NCBI GenBank assembly: GCA_937951895.1
Contig: CALFER010000100.1
Coordinates: 1-42,630, forward strand
Source: an uncultured bacterium
Lineage (GTDB): Bacteria > CSSED10-310 > CALFER01
Reading direction: 5' to 3'
DNA length: 42,630 bases
The notes beneath the pieces are model-generated. The model saw nothing but the letters and a program-made list of their open reading frames with translations, did not search any database and was not told the DNA's origin. Made by a program: the position numbers and the translations under genes. Positions 17,246 through 24,394 of this stretch are shown here, in pieces; position 1 is the stretch's first letter; each line of letters starts with the position of its first letter.

Positions 17246-17740
17246 ATGAAACAGATGGGTCTCGCGTTGATGATCGTCACATGCCTGGGGTTCTTTCCAT
17301 CGGGGGTTTCGGGTGAAGATGCCGCGTCTGGAGGCCGGGTTTACGTCTGTATGGATCCGGCGCATCCGTACATCGGTGATCTGGCGGGGGCCTGCCCCCT
17401 GTGCAAGAAAGACCTGACGGAGAAATCTCTTTCGGTCGAGGCGCTGATGGAGAGTCTTGCGGTATTCACCAAGGCCATGAATGCGGATGTTTCGGCGGGT
17501 AAAACCGATTCGCTCAAACAGCATGCCGAGGGCATCGTTTTCATCTCGGACAAACTGGCCGGGATCGCTCCTGCGAAGAAGCCGGAAAAGCAAAGCGAGT
17601 TCAAGAAACTGGCCGGGGAGCTTGCAGAAAAGGCGAATGCGATTCTCGTTGCCGCCGACGCGAAGGACGAGGCCGGGATGAAGGCCGGATACAAGAATCT
17701 GGAGTCTCTGTGTAAATCCTGCCACAGCGTTTTCAGATAA
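17246..17740 (+). CDS. Exported heavy-metal-binding-domain / cytochrome c'-like protein
   Basis: The 164-residue product starts at ATG 17246 with AAGGAGG upstream and a clear signal peptide (about 1-22). Residues near 31-55 (YVCMDPAHPYIG...GACPLCKKDL) match the spacing of the small heavy-metal-binding domain (HMBD, usually YxCPMHP...PGxCPxCGMxL). The rest is alpha-helical and ends with a single C-terminal haem site C156-K-S-C159-H160, the position typical of class II cytochrome c'. It is therefore a periplasmic haem protein with an added metal-binding head. It lies 19 nt after the subtilase gene and just before a membrane cytochrome, so the three may form one electron-transfer or metal-sensing unit. 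That function is inferred. Confidence 0.85.
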   Translation: MKQMGLALMIVTCLGFFPSGVSGEDAASGGRVYVCMDPAHPYIGDLAGACPLCKKDLTEKSLSVEALMESLAVFTKAMNADVSAGKTDSLKQHAEGIVFISDKLAGIAPAKKPEKQSEFKKLAGELAEKANAILVAADAKDEAGMKAGYKNLESLCKSCHSVFR

Positions 17741-17792
17741 GAAACGGCTGCCCCGGAGCGTGTATCGGCCGGTGTACGTATTGGGAGGACCT

Positions 17793-18485
17793 GTGGGAAA
17801 ACATATCGTCTACACACTTTTCATTGTCGTGATTGCGGCAGGATACGGTGCCGCGTTGACCAACCTGTATCTGTCCCACGAGAGAGCCGATCTGGTTCCG
17901 GGCCTGACGCTGCAGGATGTGATCGCGCATTACCACGGCAGTCCTTCCGTGACACGCCTCACACAGATGATCAACACGTCCATGCGTCAGCATCTGGAGA
18001 GCGATGACGAGAAGCGATCGATTGAAGAATGGGTCGGACGTGGAGCGACTGAAGCGGAGTATCCCGTTGTCCGACCCATTTTTCAGGCCCGTTGCATCAG
18101 GTGTCATGACATGTTCGGAAAGGCGGAATTCGCGCCGTTGACGACACTTGACGAGATTCATCGATACACCTCGGCGAAGGAAGGAGTCACGTGGTCGCAC
18201 ATCGCCCGTGTATCCCATCAGCATCTCTTCGGAATGGGACTTGTTTTCTGGAGCATCGGGCTCATTCTCTTCCGAACGCCGCGCGCCATGACCACTAAAA
18301 GCGCACTCCTGTCGCTCGCGTTCATCTCGGTAATCGTCGATATCGCGGGCTGGTCCCTGACCAAACTGCATGCGGGATTCGCGGTTCTTGTGGTGGGAGC
18401 CGGAGCCGTGCATGCGGTGTGCTTCGCCGTCATCGCTGTATTCTGTCTGTACGAAATGTGGATCCTCAAGGCTCACGATCTGTGA
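17793..18485 (+). CDS. Membrane-bound c-type cytochrome with one CxxCH site
   Basis: The 230-residue product begins at GTG 17793, chosen for the GGGAGGA site and the membrane helix that follows directly. One helix (about 4-24) precedes a periplasmic domain with haem motif C101-I-R-C104-H105. Then come about three to four C-terminal helices with several His (HIARVSHQHLFGMG, KLHAGF, AVHAV) that could bind b haem or quinone. It could pass electrons between the membrane pool and the cytochrome c'-like protein encoded just upstream. I do not recognise a named family. The stop overlaps the GTG start of the following gene by four bases (GTGA). Confidence 0.8.
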   Translation: MGKHIVYTLFIVVIAAGYGAALTNLYLSHERADLVPGLTLQDVIAHYHGSPSVTRLTQMINTSMRQHLESDDEKRSIEEWVGRGATEAEYPVVRPIFQARCIRCHDMFGKAEFAPLTTLDEIHRYTSAKEGVTWSHIARVSHQHLFGMGLVFWSIGLILFRTPRAMTTKSALLSLAFISVIVDIAGWSLTKLHAGFAVLVVGAGAVHAVCFAVIAVFCLYEMWILKAHDL

Positions 18486-20119
18486 TCGCGGGGCGAAGGC
18501 TCTGTCCGGCGCTGATCCCGGGCCTGTACACGCTCGGTTTCCTGTTGCTGTGGATCCCGGCCGGTCTGTCCCATCTCCTGTCGGATGATTTTTCACTCGT
18601 GCGAAACATCCAGACCGGCGGAATGTTCGGTATCTGGTCCGGAGCCGGCTCGCGCTTTTTCCGACCGGTAATCTCGTTGTCCATTTACCTGGATCACCTT
18701 CTATGGGGCGTCGAGCCTCTTGGTTATCATCTGACCAATCTGCTGTTTCATCTCACCAACTCGGTCCTGATCTACTTCCTTGTTCTCGAACTTCAGATCG
18801 TCCTGTCGCCCGACGACCGTGGCGTTCGAGATGCCGCCCGCGCAACGGCCCTGTTGTTCCTGATCCTGCCATCGCACGGTGAAGCCATTTTCTGGATTGC
18901 GGCACGGACGGACCTGATCGCAACCGTTTTTTTCCAGATTTCACTCATCGCGTTTCTGCGCGCCCTGCAATCTTCCTCGGTCATCCCGATCCTGATCTCG
19001 TGGACCGCCGCCGTTATCGCGTATCTATCGAAGGAATCGACCATCGCTCTGGTGCCTTTGTGTATCGCCATCACGGTATTGCGCAGGCATCCGGGCGATT
19101 CGCGGAGTAGTGCTCTGCGCACCGTGATCATCTGTTCAGGAGGCCATCTGGTTTTACTGGCAGCATTCTGGACATGGCGATCCGTTCGGATCGGTGAATG
19201 GATCGGAGGGTACGGTACGGATGCACACATTCCGCTGCTCAATCCTGCGAAACTGATCAATCTCCCGGTCATGATGTGTCGTTCCGTCTTGCCGTATCAA
19301 TCGAACCAGATTGTTTTTGGTCTGTCGGTCGTCATTGTCTGTATGTTTGTGCTTGCCGGAGCGTTGCGGCTGGCTCCCGATACACGTCGGATTCATCGTC
19401 AGGCATCGATCCGTTGCGCGCTGCTGCTTGCCATCTCCCTGATACCCGTTTTCCCGCTGGGGACATCGATCACGGACACACAAGGCGAGCGCCTGGTGTA
19501 TGCCCCATCGTTGTTCTCGGTCTGCCTGCTGAGTTTCTTTCTGAATTCGTCAGAGCCCGGCAAGACATCCGGCCGTCTGAACCGGTTGATCCCCATCCTG
19601 TGTCTGGCCTTTCTGGCGAGGAGTTCCGTGATGTATGCACAGGCCGGGCAACTGAGCCAGAAAATCGTCTCCGAGCTCTGTTCGCTGGAACCTGCCAATC
19701 TGGCTTTGATCAATCTTCCGGACAATCTGAGGGGTGCCTACGTCTTCCGATCCTGTTTACCCGATGCGTTGATTTTGGGCTGCGACAGGCAGGTTGTCGT
19801 AACGGTCTGTTGCACCCATCCGATCGATTCGAGAAACACCCGGATCGACTGCGATCTCGATTCCCGGGGTCTCACGCTCCGATTCCCCGCGAAATGGATG
19901 ACGCGCCCGGATTTCAAGGTTCTGCCCGGACGATCCGGAGACACTCCGGCGACGGTCTCGGGAAATCAACTCCGAATCGAATGGGATGCGCTGCCGACCG
20001 ATGCGATCCCGATCATGTATTCGGCCGGATCGCTTCACCGGTTGAGGCGGCCCGGCGTGCTGTCATCGGCTTCCGTCATCACTTCGCCGATGGCGACTCT
20101 CGAAGTAGCGAATCACTGA
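18482..20119 (+). CDS. Multi-pass membrane protein, PMT/GT-C glycosyltransferase-like
   Basis: The 545-residue product begins at GTG 18482, which overlaps the previous stop (GTGA). It has roughly ten to twelve hydrophobic segments. The first loop contains LSDDFSLVRN, and RFFRPVISLSIYLDHLLWG...PLGYHLTNLLFHLTN follows. This is the arrangement I know from large families of bacterial GT-C proteins related to O-mannosyltransferases, often fused to TPRs. Here the C-terminal region (about 420-545) is soluble and beta-like rather than TPR. It probably transfers a sugar from a polyprenyl carrier on the periplasmic side. The last 57 nt overlap the convergent aminotransferase gene. Confidence 0.78.
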   Translation: MIAGRRLCPALIPGLYTLGFLLLWIPAGLSHLLSDDFSLVRNIQTGGMFGIWSGAGSRFFRPVISLSIYLDHLLWGVEPLGYHLTNLLFHLTNSVLIYFLVLELQIVLSPDDRGVRDAARATALLFLILPSHGEAIFWIAARTDLIATVFFQISLIAFLRALQSSSVIPILISWTAAVIAYLSKESTIALVPLCIAITVLRRHPGDSRSSALRTVIICSGGHLVLLAAFWTWRSVRIGEWIGGYGTDAHIPLLNPAKLINLPVMMCRSVLPYQSNQIVFGLSVVIVCMFVLAGALRLAPDTRRIHRQASIRCALLLAISLIPVFPLGTSITDTQGERLVYAPSLFSVCLLSFFLNSSEPGKTSGRLNRLIPILCLAFLARSSVMYAQAGQLSQKIVSELCSLEPANLALINLPDNLRGAYVFRSCLPDALILGCDRQVVVTVCCTHPIDSRNTRIDCDLDSRGLTLRFPAKWMTRPDFKVLPGRSGDTPATVSGNQLRIEWDALPTDAIPIMYSAGSLHRLRRPGVLSSASVITSPMATLEVANH

Positions 20120-21214
20120 TTTTTCAAAACTGACCACGCCGGACTCGAATTGTTCGGGTTCCCCCCCGAAACCGATGCGTACATATGCCGGCGCATCGAA
20201 AAAGAATCCCGGAACGATCCAGACGTTGTATCGATCGGCCAGGTAGGTCACCAGGCCCATGGAATCGTCGGTCTGCAGCAGTCTGGGAAACGCGATGCAG
20301 CCGTGGTCCGGGATTGTCACCTGGAGATATCCTTTTTCCTCCAGTGACCCGCAGATCGAACGGAGCATCTCTCGATTGCGTTCGAGGTGTTCAAATGCAG
20401 CCGCACGATACTCCACGAGATGATCGAATACGATGGATGAAAGCGATTCGAGATACCGGGATCCGATGCCCTCGACCCACATCTGGTTGATCCTGAGTGT
20501 CTGGATGAATTCGGGAGGCCCGACGACCCAGCCGCATTCGAGAATACTGAGGCCATAGGGTTTTGTCAGGCTGGCGGTGGAGAGGAACGGGGGACCGAGA
20601 CGGGCGGAGCAGAGTGCCGGTTCCGGCAGAAAATCGCGATAAACCTCGTCGACAAGAATCCACGCCCCGGGTGCTTTCTGCTGAAGGATATCCTTCATGG
20701 CACGTAATGTCGCGTCCGATGTCGGACATCCGGACGGGTTGTGGAGATGAGTCACAATGACGAGACGGGTCTGAGGGGACAGTGTGGTCGAGAACTCATC
20801 GAGATCGATGGAGAAATCCGGAGGCACTCGGTGGAAGTGGCGGATCTCCGCGCCGATGAAGCCGGGAATTCTGGAAAGCGGCTGATACCCCGGAGTTTCA
20901 ACCAGAACGTGATCTCCCGGTCGAACCAGTGCCTGACAGATCAAAAACAGCGCGTTCGTGGCGCCATTGGTGCGGATGATCGAATCGACCGGCATCGAAT
21001 AACGAGCGGCGATTCGTTCGATCAGGGCGGGATGGCCCCATGGATTCGGCGTGTTCAGGAGGGGAGCGAGTTGCATGTCGTACAGGGCCGTCATCTGGCG
21101 GCGGAGCAGGGCGAGTGGTTCCGGAACGCCGCTCCGGAGTAGCGAGATTGCGTCCGGATTCTTGTGGAAATAGTTCATCAGATCCTTGTACCAGGACAGA
21201 TAATCGTTCTGCAT
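20063..21214 (-). CDS. PLP-dependent aminotransferase, class I/II fold
   Basis: The 383-residue enzyme has the fold-type I aminotransferase layout: NPWGHPALIERIAARY, RTNGATNALFLICQALVRPGDHVLVETPGYQPL, HNPSGCPTSD, VDEVYRDF and the PLP lysine Lys218 in SLTKPYGL, with a C-terminal VRIGFGG arginine region. It should move amino groups between an amino acid and a 2-oxo acid in the cytoplasm; the substrate is undetermined. AAGGAGG precedes ATG 21214 and a good promoter lies upstream. It is monocistronic and convergent with the GT-C gene, overlapping it by 57 nt. Confidence 0.9.
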   Translation of the reverse strand: MQNDYLSWYKDLMNYFHKNPDAISLLRSGVPEPLALLRRQMTALYDMQLAPLLNTPNPWGHPALIERIAARYSMPVDSIIRTNGATNALFLICQALVRPGDHVLVETPGYQPLSRIPGFIGAEIRHFHRVPPDFSIDLDEFSTTLSPQTRLVIVTHLHNPSGCPTSDATLRAMKDILQQKAPGAWILVDEVYRDFLPEPALCSARLGPPFLSTASLTKPYGLSILECGWVVGPPEFIQTLRINQMWVEGIGSRYLESLSSIVFDHLVEYRAAAFEHLERNREMLRSICGSLEEKGYLQVTIPDHGCIAFPRLLQTDDSMGLVTYLADRYNVWIVPGFFFDAPAYVRIGFGGEPEQFESGVVSFEKSVIRYFESRHRRSDDGSR

Positions 21215-21543
21215 CGGCGGCCTCCTTGGATACGATCACAATCAATGACTATCTGATCATAATGCGGAATCGGGGAAATGTTAAGGGGACACGCGATCAA
21301 CCGGTGCGGCATGCGCCATGTTCGATTCCAGAACGAACCGTCTGATTTTTCAACCCGCATTCACGGTCCATCACCAGACTCGGCGTCCATCCGAACACCG
21401 GGCAATCCGCATCCGATGCAGCAATGATTCGGTCCGGATCGACCCGATCGATGAAAGTGATCAGGCTTTCTGCGGCAGGCATGTGCTTTGCTTTTTTTTC
21501 GGGTGATCGGGACAGGAAGAGATTTGGACCAAGGAGAAACAGG
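21215..21543. other. 329-bp divergent intergenic region, no supported gene
   Basis: This stretch separates the minus-strand aminotransferase from a small plus-strand gene. It holds the aminotransferase promoter and ribosome site. It also holds an AAGGGGACAC tract (21283-21292) resembling the first half of the repeat near 36244 and 42426, and a T8 run at 21492-21499 that may follow from a promoter or leader of the next gene. The short open frames here have no ribosome sites or recognisable composition. Confidence 0.6.
21256..21284 (-). promoter_or_regulatory. Sigma70-type promoter for the aminotransferase gene
   Basis: On the minus strand TTAACA (21279-21284), a 17-nt spacer and TATGAT (21256-21261) lie about 40 nt upstream of the ATG. 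Both boxes are 5/6 matches. Confidence 0.7.
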
Positions 21544-21729
21544 ATGCAGACGATACCGAATTACGATACACTGGGATCTGAAACAATCGATATGGCCGAT
21601 CTCGAAGCGGACCTCTTCGGATTCGTTCCGGAGAATTTCGTTCGAGATCTGACCACACGAGTGCTGGAACCGGGTTCCGGAAATTCACGAGTTCCCACGG
21701 CGACCGATCGGAGCCGATATCGGAGTTGA
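21544..21729 (+). CDS. Small acidic protein of unknown function
   Basis: The 61-residue product starts at ATG 21544 with a good AAGGAGAAACAGG ribosome site. The first two-thirds are acidic (TLGSETIDMADLEADLFGF) and the end is basic and Ser/Arg-rich. There is no signal peptide, membrane segment or Cys motif. It lies 27 nt before the tandem-FHA gene in the same orientation and may be co-transcribed with it; a phosphopeptide-type partner for the FHA protein is only a guess. I recognise no family. The ribosome site and position support it as a gene. Confidence 0.5.
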   Translation: MQTIPNYDTLGSETIDMADLEADLFGFVPENFVRDLTTRVLEPGSGNSRVPTATDRSRYRS

Positions 21730-21756
21730 CATCGGCACGCGGAAACGGAGCGAACC

Positions 21757-22500
21757 ATGTCCGATCAGATTCGGAATGACACCATCAGAACCTGTCACGA
21801 TGACATCGAAGAAGTGTTTCCGCTGCGGAAGCGGCGGTATGAGATCGGATCGCATGCTGATGCGGATATCCGTATTCCTGAACTGCGGTTCATGCATGCC
21901 GAGCTTACATTCGAGCAGGGTGAGTGGGTGATTCGTCGCATGCACCCGGAAGCGTCGATCATATTCGATCAGATCGATATCCAGATGAAGAAGCTCAATG
22001 ATGGCGATCGGATCGATCTCAACGGTGTTTCCTTTTATTTTTCGACTCGATCCGGCGGGACCATCACGGACGATACGACGCTGGACGATGACTCGTCGCT
22101 GATCGGACTGTACACGATCCGGGTACTCACCGGTCCCGACAAAGGCCAGGAGTTCACCTTGCGATCGTCCGAGTATCTTCTGGGGAGGCGTTGTTCGGCG
22201 AAAGGGCGGCGAATCGAACTGGACGATGAGTATCTGTCGCGTGATCATGCCCGGTTAACCGTCACCCGCGATTATCTTCTCATCGAAGATTTGAACTCAC
22301 AGAACGGTCTTCATCTCGGATCGAGACGAATCCGGCGTGAATTCATTCTTCCGCCCTGCACTCTTACAGCCGGCCGTACAAGACTCCGCATCGAGAGAAT
22401 CTCAGGGAGTTCCCCCGGAACGCATGCGACCGTGCCGGTGGGATCCGGCATCGGCACACGCATCTGGCGCACGCTCCGGGAGCGCTTCGGCGGCAGATGA
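21757..22500 (+). CDS. Tandem FHA-domain protein
   Basis: The 247-residue product contains two FHA domains and no enzyme domain. The first (about 25-105: RYEIGSHADADIRIPELRFMHAEL) is degenerate, with Ser for the usual Arg after Gly. The second (about 125-215) is canonical: LLGRR, LSRDHARL and LNSQNGLHLGS. The second domain should bind phosphothreonine peptides, which suits a cell containing Hanks-type kinases such as the one at 10124-11356. The C-terminal 30 residues are Gly/Ser-rich and basic. It lies upstream of parA-parB-atp but is separated by its own gap and a probable promoter. Partners are unknown. Confidence 0.88.
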   Translation: MSDQIRNDTIRTCHDDIEEVFPLRKRRYEIGSHADADIRIPELRFMHAELTFEQGEWVIRRMHPEASIIFDQIDIQMKKLNDGDRIDLNGVSFYFSTRSGGTITDDTTLDDDSSLIGLYTIRVLTGPDKGQEFTLRSSEYLLGRRCSAKGRRIELDDEYLSRDHARLTVTRDYLLIEDLNSQNGLHLGSRRIRREFILPPCTLTAGRTRLRIERISGSSPGTHATVPVGSGIGTRIWRTLRERFGGR

Positions 22501-22515
22501 CCGCATGAGGTGTTG

Positions 22516-22713
22516 ATGAGGGAATCTCACGGAATGGTTCCGGAAGGAAGAGGCAGGAGGATCCGGTTTCACAGTGTCGCACCGGAATCCCGGCTCGAGG
22601 TGTGCGAGCCTCTGTCGGGCCCCGATCAGGAAGCCGAACCGGAACTCTGTTTCGGCCATTGTCCGGATTGCGTTCAGGCCCCCTTCTGTGTTCTGTTTTG
22701 CAGCACCAACTGA
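22516..22713 (+). CDS. Possible small Cys-rich protein
   Basis: A 65-residue frame starts at ATG 22516, 15 nt after the FHA stop, with GAGG 6 nt upstream. The C-terminal 20 residues hold five Cys (CFGHCPDC...FC..FC), a density suggesting metal binding or disulfides if it is translated. The N-terminal half is basic and unremarkable. No family is recognised. It overlaps only intergenic sequence, and its end touches the probable parA promoter. It could equally be untranslated leader. Confidence 0.3.
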   Translation: MRESHGMVPEGRGRRIRFHSVAPESRLEVCEPLSGPDQEAEPELCFGHCPDCVQAPFCVLFCSTN

Positions 22714-22715
22714 TA

Positions 22716-22743
22716 TTGACTCCGCGTGCATTTCTGATACTAT
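22716..22743 (+). promoter_or_regulatory. Probable promoter for the parAB-atp operon
   Basis: TTGACT (22716-22721), a 16-nt spacer and TACTAT (22738-22743) lie about 47 nt upstream of the parA start. All genes from parA to the J-domain protein follow with gaps of 24 nt or less, so this may drive the whole cluster. Confidence 0.55.
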
Positions 22744-22789
22744 TTTCTTCTTTGCCTCCGGGTATATTTTCGGAGCATTGGAGGAGTCG

Positions 22790-23560
22790 TTGAGGAGAGT
22801 CATCGCGATTGCAAATCAGAAGGGGGGCGTCGGCAAAACGACCACAGCCGTCAATCTGGCGGCCTGTCTGGCGGAAGCCGGACACGGAACGCTTCTCATC
22901 GATGCAGACCCTCAGTCGAACGCGACCAGCGGACTGGGGATCGATCGCTCGACTCTGGACGGGCACACCTTGTATGAAGTCTGCCTCGACCACGCGGATC
23001 TCGATTCCATCATCCGTCCCGGCCCCGTTGAAAATCTCTTTATCGCCCCCTCCACCAAACGCCTCGCCGGCGCGGAAATCGAACTGGCTGGTTCATCGGA
23101 ACGCGATCTGATCCTGCGTCATGCCCTCGCTGCTTCCCGCCGGTCATTTGAATTCATCCTGATCGATTGCCCCCCATCCCTCAACATCCTCACCGTAAAC
23201 GCTCTCGGAGCCGCCGACGCCGTAATCGTCCCGGTCCAATGCGAGTATTATGCGATGGAGGGGATTTCATCGTTGACCGAGACGATCGATCTGGTGCGTT
23301 CCTGTCTGAACCCCAAACTGGATCTCGGCGGGGTCCTCCTGACCATGTACGACTCCCGTACGAATTTATCCGAGCAGGTCGCGGCTGAAATCCGACGATT
23401 TTTCGGAAACAGGGTCTTTCAAACCGTCATCCCGAGGAATGTCCGCCTGAGCGAGGCTCCGAGTCACGGAATGCCGATCATCCAGTATGATCCGTCGTCA
23501 CGCGGAGCGCATGCGTATCGGGCGCTGATTGAGGAGTTGATTGAACGCAATGAAAAATAA
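22790..23560 (+). CDS. parA: Chromosome-partitioning ATPase ParA/Soj
   Basis: The 256-residue P-loop ATPase segregates the chromosome with ParB. The deviant Walker A is KGGVGKTTTAVNLA (residues 11-24). LIDADPQSNAT, the Walker B strand ILIDCPPSL, QCEYYAMEGIS and PRNVRLSEAPSHG are all standard for chromosomal Soj/ParA. The only start that gives a normal N-terminus is TTG 22790 (TTGAGGAGAGTC), with GGAGGA about 4 nt upstream; longer in-frame readings add junk from the intergenic region. It overlaps parB by 11 nt. In many bacteria this gene lies near the replication origin. Confidence 0.95.
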   Translation: MRRVIAIANQKGGVGKTTTAVNLAACLAEAGHGTLLIDADPQSNATSGLGIDRSTLDGHTLYEVCLDHADLDSIIRPGPVENLFIAPSTKRLAGAEIELAGSSERDLILRHALAASRRSFEFILIDCPPSLNILTVNALGAADAVIVPVQCEYYAMEGISSLTETIDLVRSCLNPKLDLGGVLLTMYDSRTNLSEQVAAEIRRFFGNRVFQTVIPRNVRLSEAPSHGMPIIQYDPSSRGAHAYRALIEELIERNEK

Positions 23561-24392
23561 AGGATTGGGACGCGGTTTGGGGGCATTGATTCCGGAAGGC
23601 ATCGTCTCTGTCGAGGATCGGATTCAATCCGTACCGCTCGATCAGATCGTCGCATCACCCATGCAGCCCCGGCGTCAGTTTTCAGATTCACGCCTGAAGG
23701 AACTCACAGACTCGATCCGCGAATGCGGTGTCATTCAGCCTGTTCTTCTCAAACCGCTTCATACGGGATACCAACTCATCGCGGGAGAGCGTCGTTTTCG
23801 CGCAGCACGTCTCGCCGGACTCGAGCGAATCCCTGCGATCATCCGCAATATCTCGGATACCGCCGCACTGGAATTCACCCTCATCGAGAATCTCCAGCGC
23901 GAAGATCTCAACCCGATCGAAGAAGCAACCGGCTACCGATTTCTGATCGATGAGTTTGGTCTGACCCAGGAACAGGTCGCGCGAAAGATCGGCCGGGAGC
24001 GCGTTACCATCACCAACATGCTGCGACTTCTGAAGCTTCCGGTCGACATTCAGGAGATGCTGCAGAGCGGTTCGATATCGATCGGGCACGCGAAGGTTCT
24101 GCTCAGTGCAGGCAGTCCCGAGAAGCAGATTGCGGCTGCCCGGCAGGTCGTCGCACGCGGGCTTTCCGTCCGGGCGCTCGAGATTCTCGTGCAGACCGAT
24201 ACTTCCTCACGCGCGGGTCGTTCACAGCCCGCGCCTGATCCCAATCTCTCGGCAGCCATCGACGCCTTGCGATCCCGGTTCGGCACGAAAGTCGAGATTT
24301 CCAGAAACCGAAAGGATCGCGGCGTCATCCGCCTCGAGTTCTATTCCGAAGACGATCTGATCCGAATCCTTGAACTGCTGAATGGAGAATAA
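23550..24392 (+). CDS. parB: Chromosome-partitioning protein ParB/Spo0J
   Basis: The 280-residue protein opens with the usual KNKGLGRGLGALIPEG. It has the CTP-binding ParB/Srx domain (QPVLLKP, GERRFRAARLAGL, ENLQREDLNPIEEA) and then the helix-turn-helix that binds parS (FGLTQEQVARKIGRERVTITNMLRLL). A C-terminal dimerisation segment (about 230-280) closes it. ATG 23550 sits inside the end of parA; an in-frame TTG at 23541 is an alternative. ParB loads at parS sites and slides as a CTP-dependent clamp. I found no convincing parS palindrome in the window. The ATP synthase stator gene starts 2 nt after its stop. Confidence 0.96.
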   Translation: MKNKGLGRGLGALIPEGIVSVEDRIQSVPLDQIVASPMQPRRQFSDSRLKELTDSIRECGVIQPVLLKPLHTGYQLIAGERRFRAARLAGLERIPAIIRNISDTAALEFTLIENLQREDLNPIEEATGYRFLIDEFGLTQEQVARKIGRERVTITNMLRLLKLPVDIQEMLQSGSISIGHAKVLLSAGSPEKQIAAARQVVARGLSVRALEILVQTDTSSRAGRSQPAPDPNLSAAIDALRSRFGTKVEISRNRKDRGVIRLEFYSEDDLIRILELLNGE

Positions 24393-24394
24393 TC

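Noticed and set aside
15913..17280. Minus-strand frame of 455 codons opposite the second subtilase
   Set aside because: The plus strand has a full catalytic triad and an operon context; the antisense product shows no domain and is rich in Arg, Asp and His.
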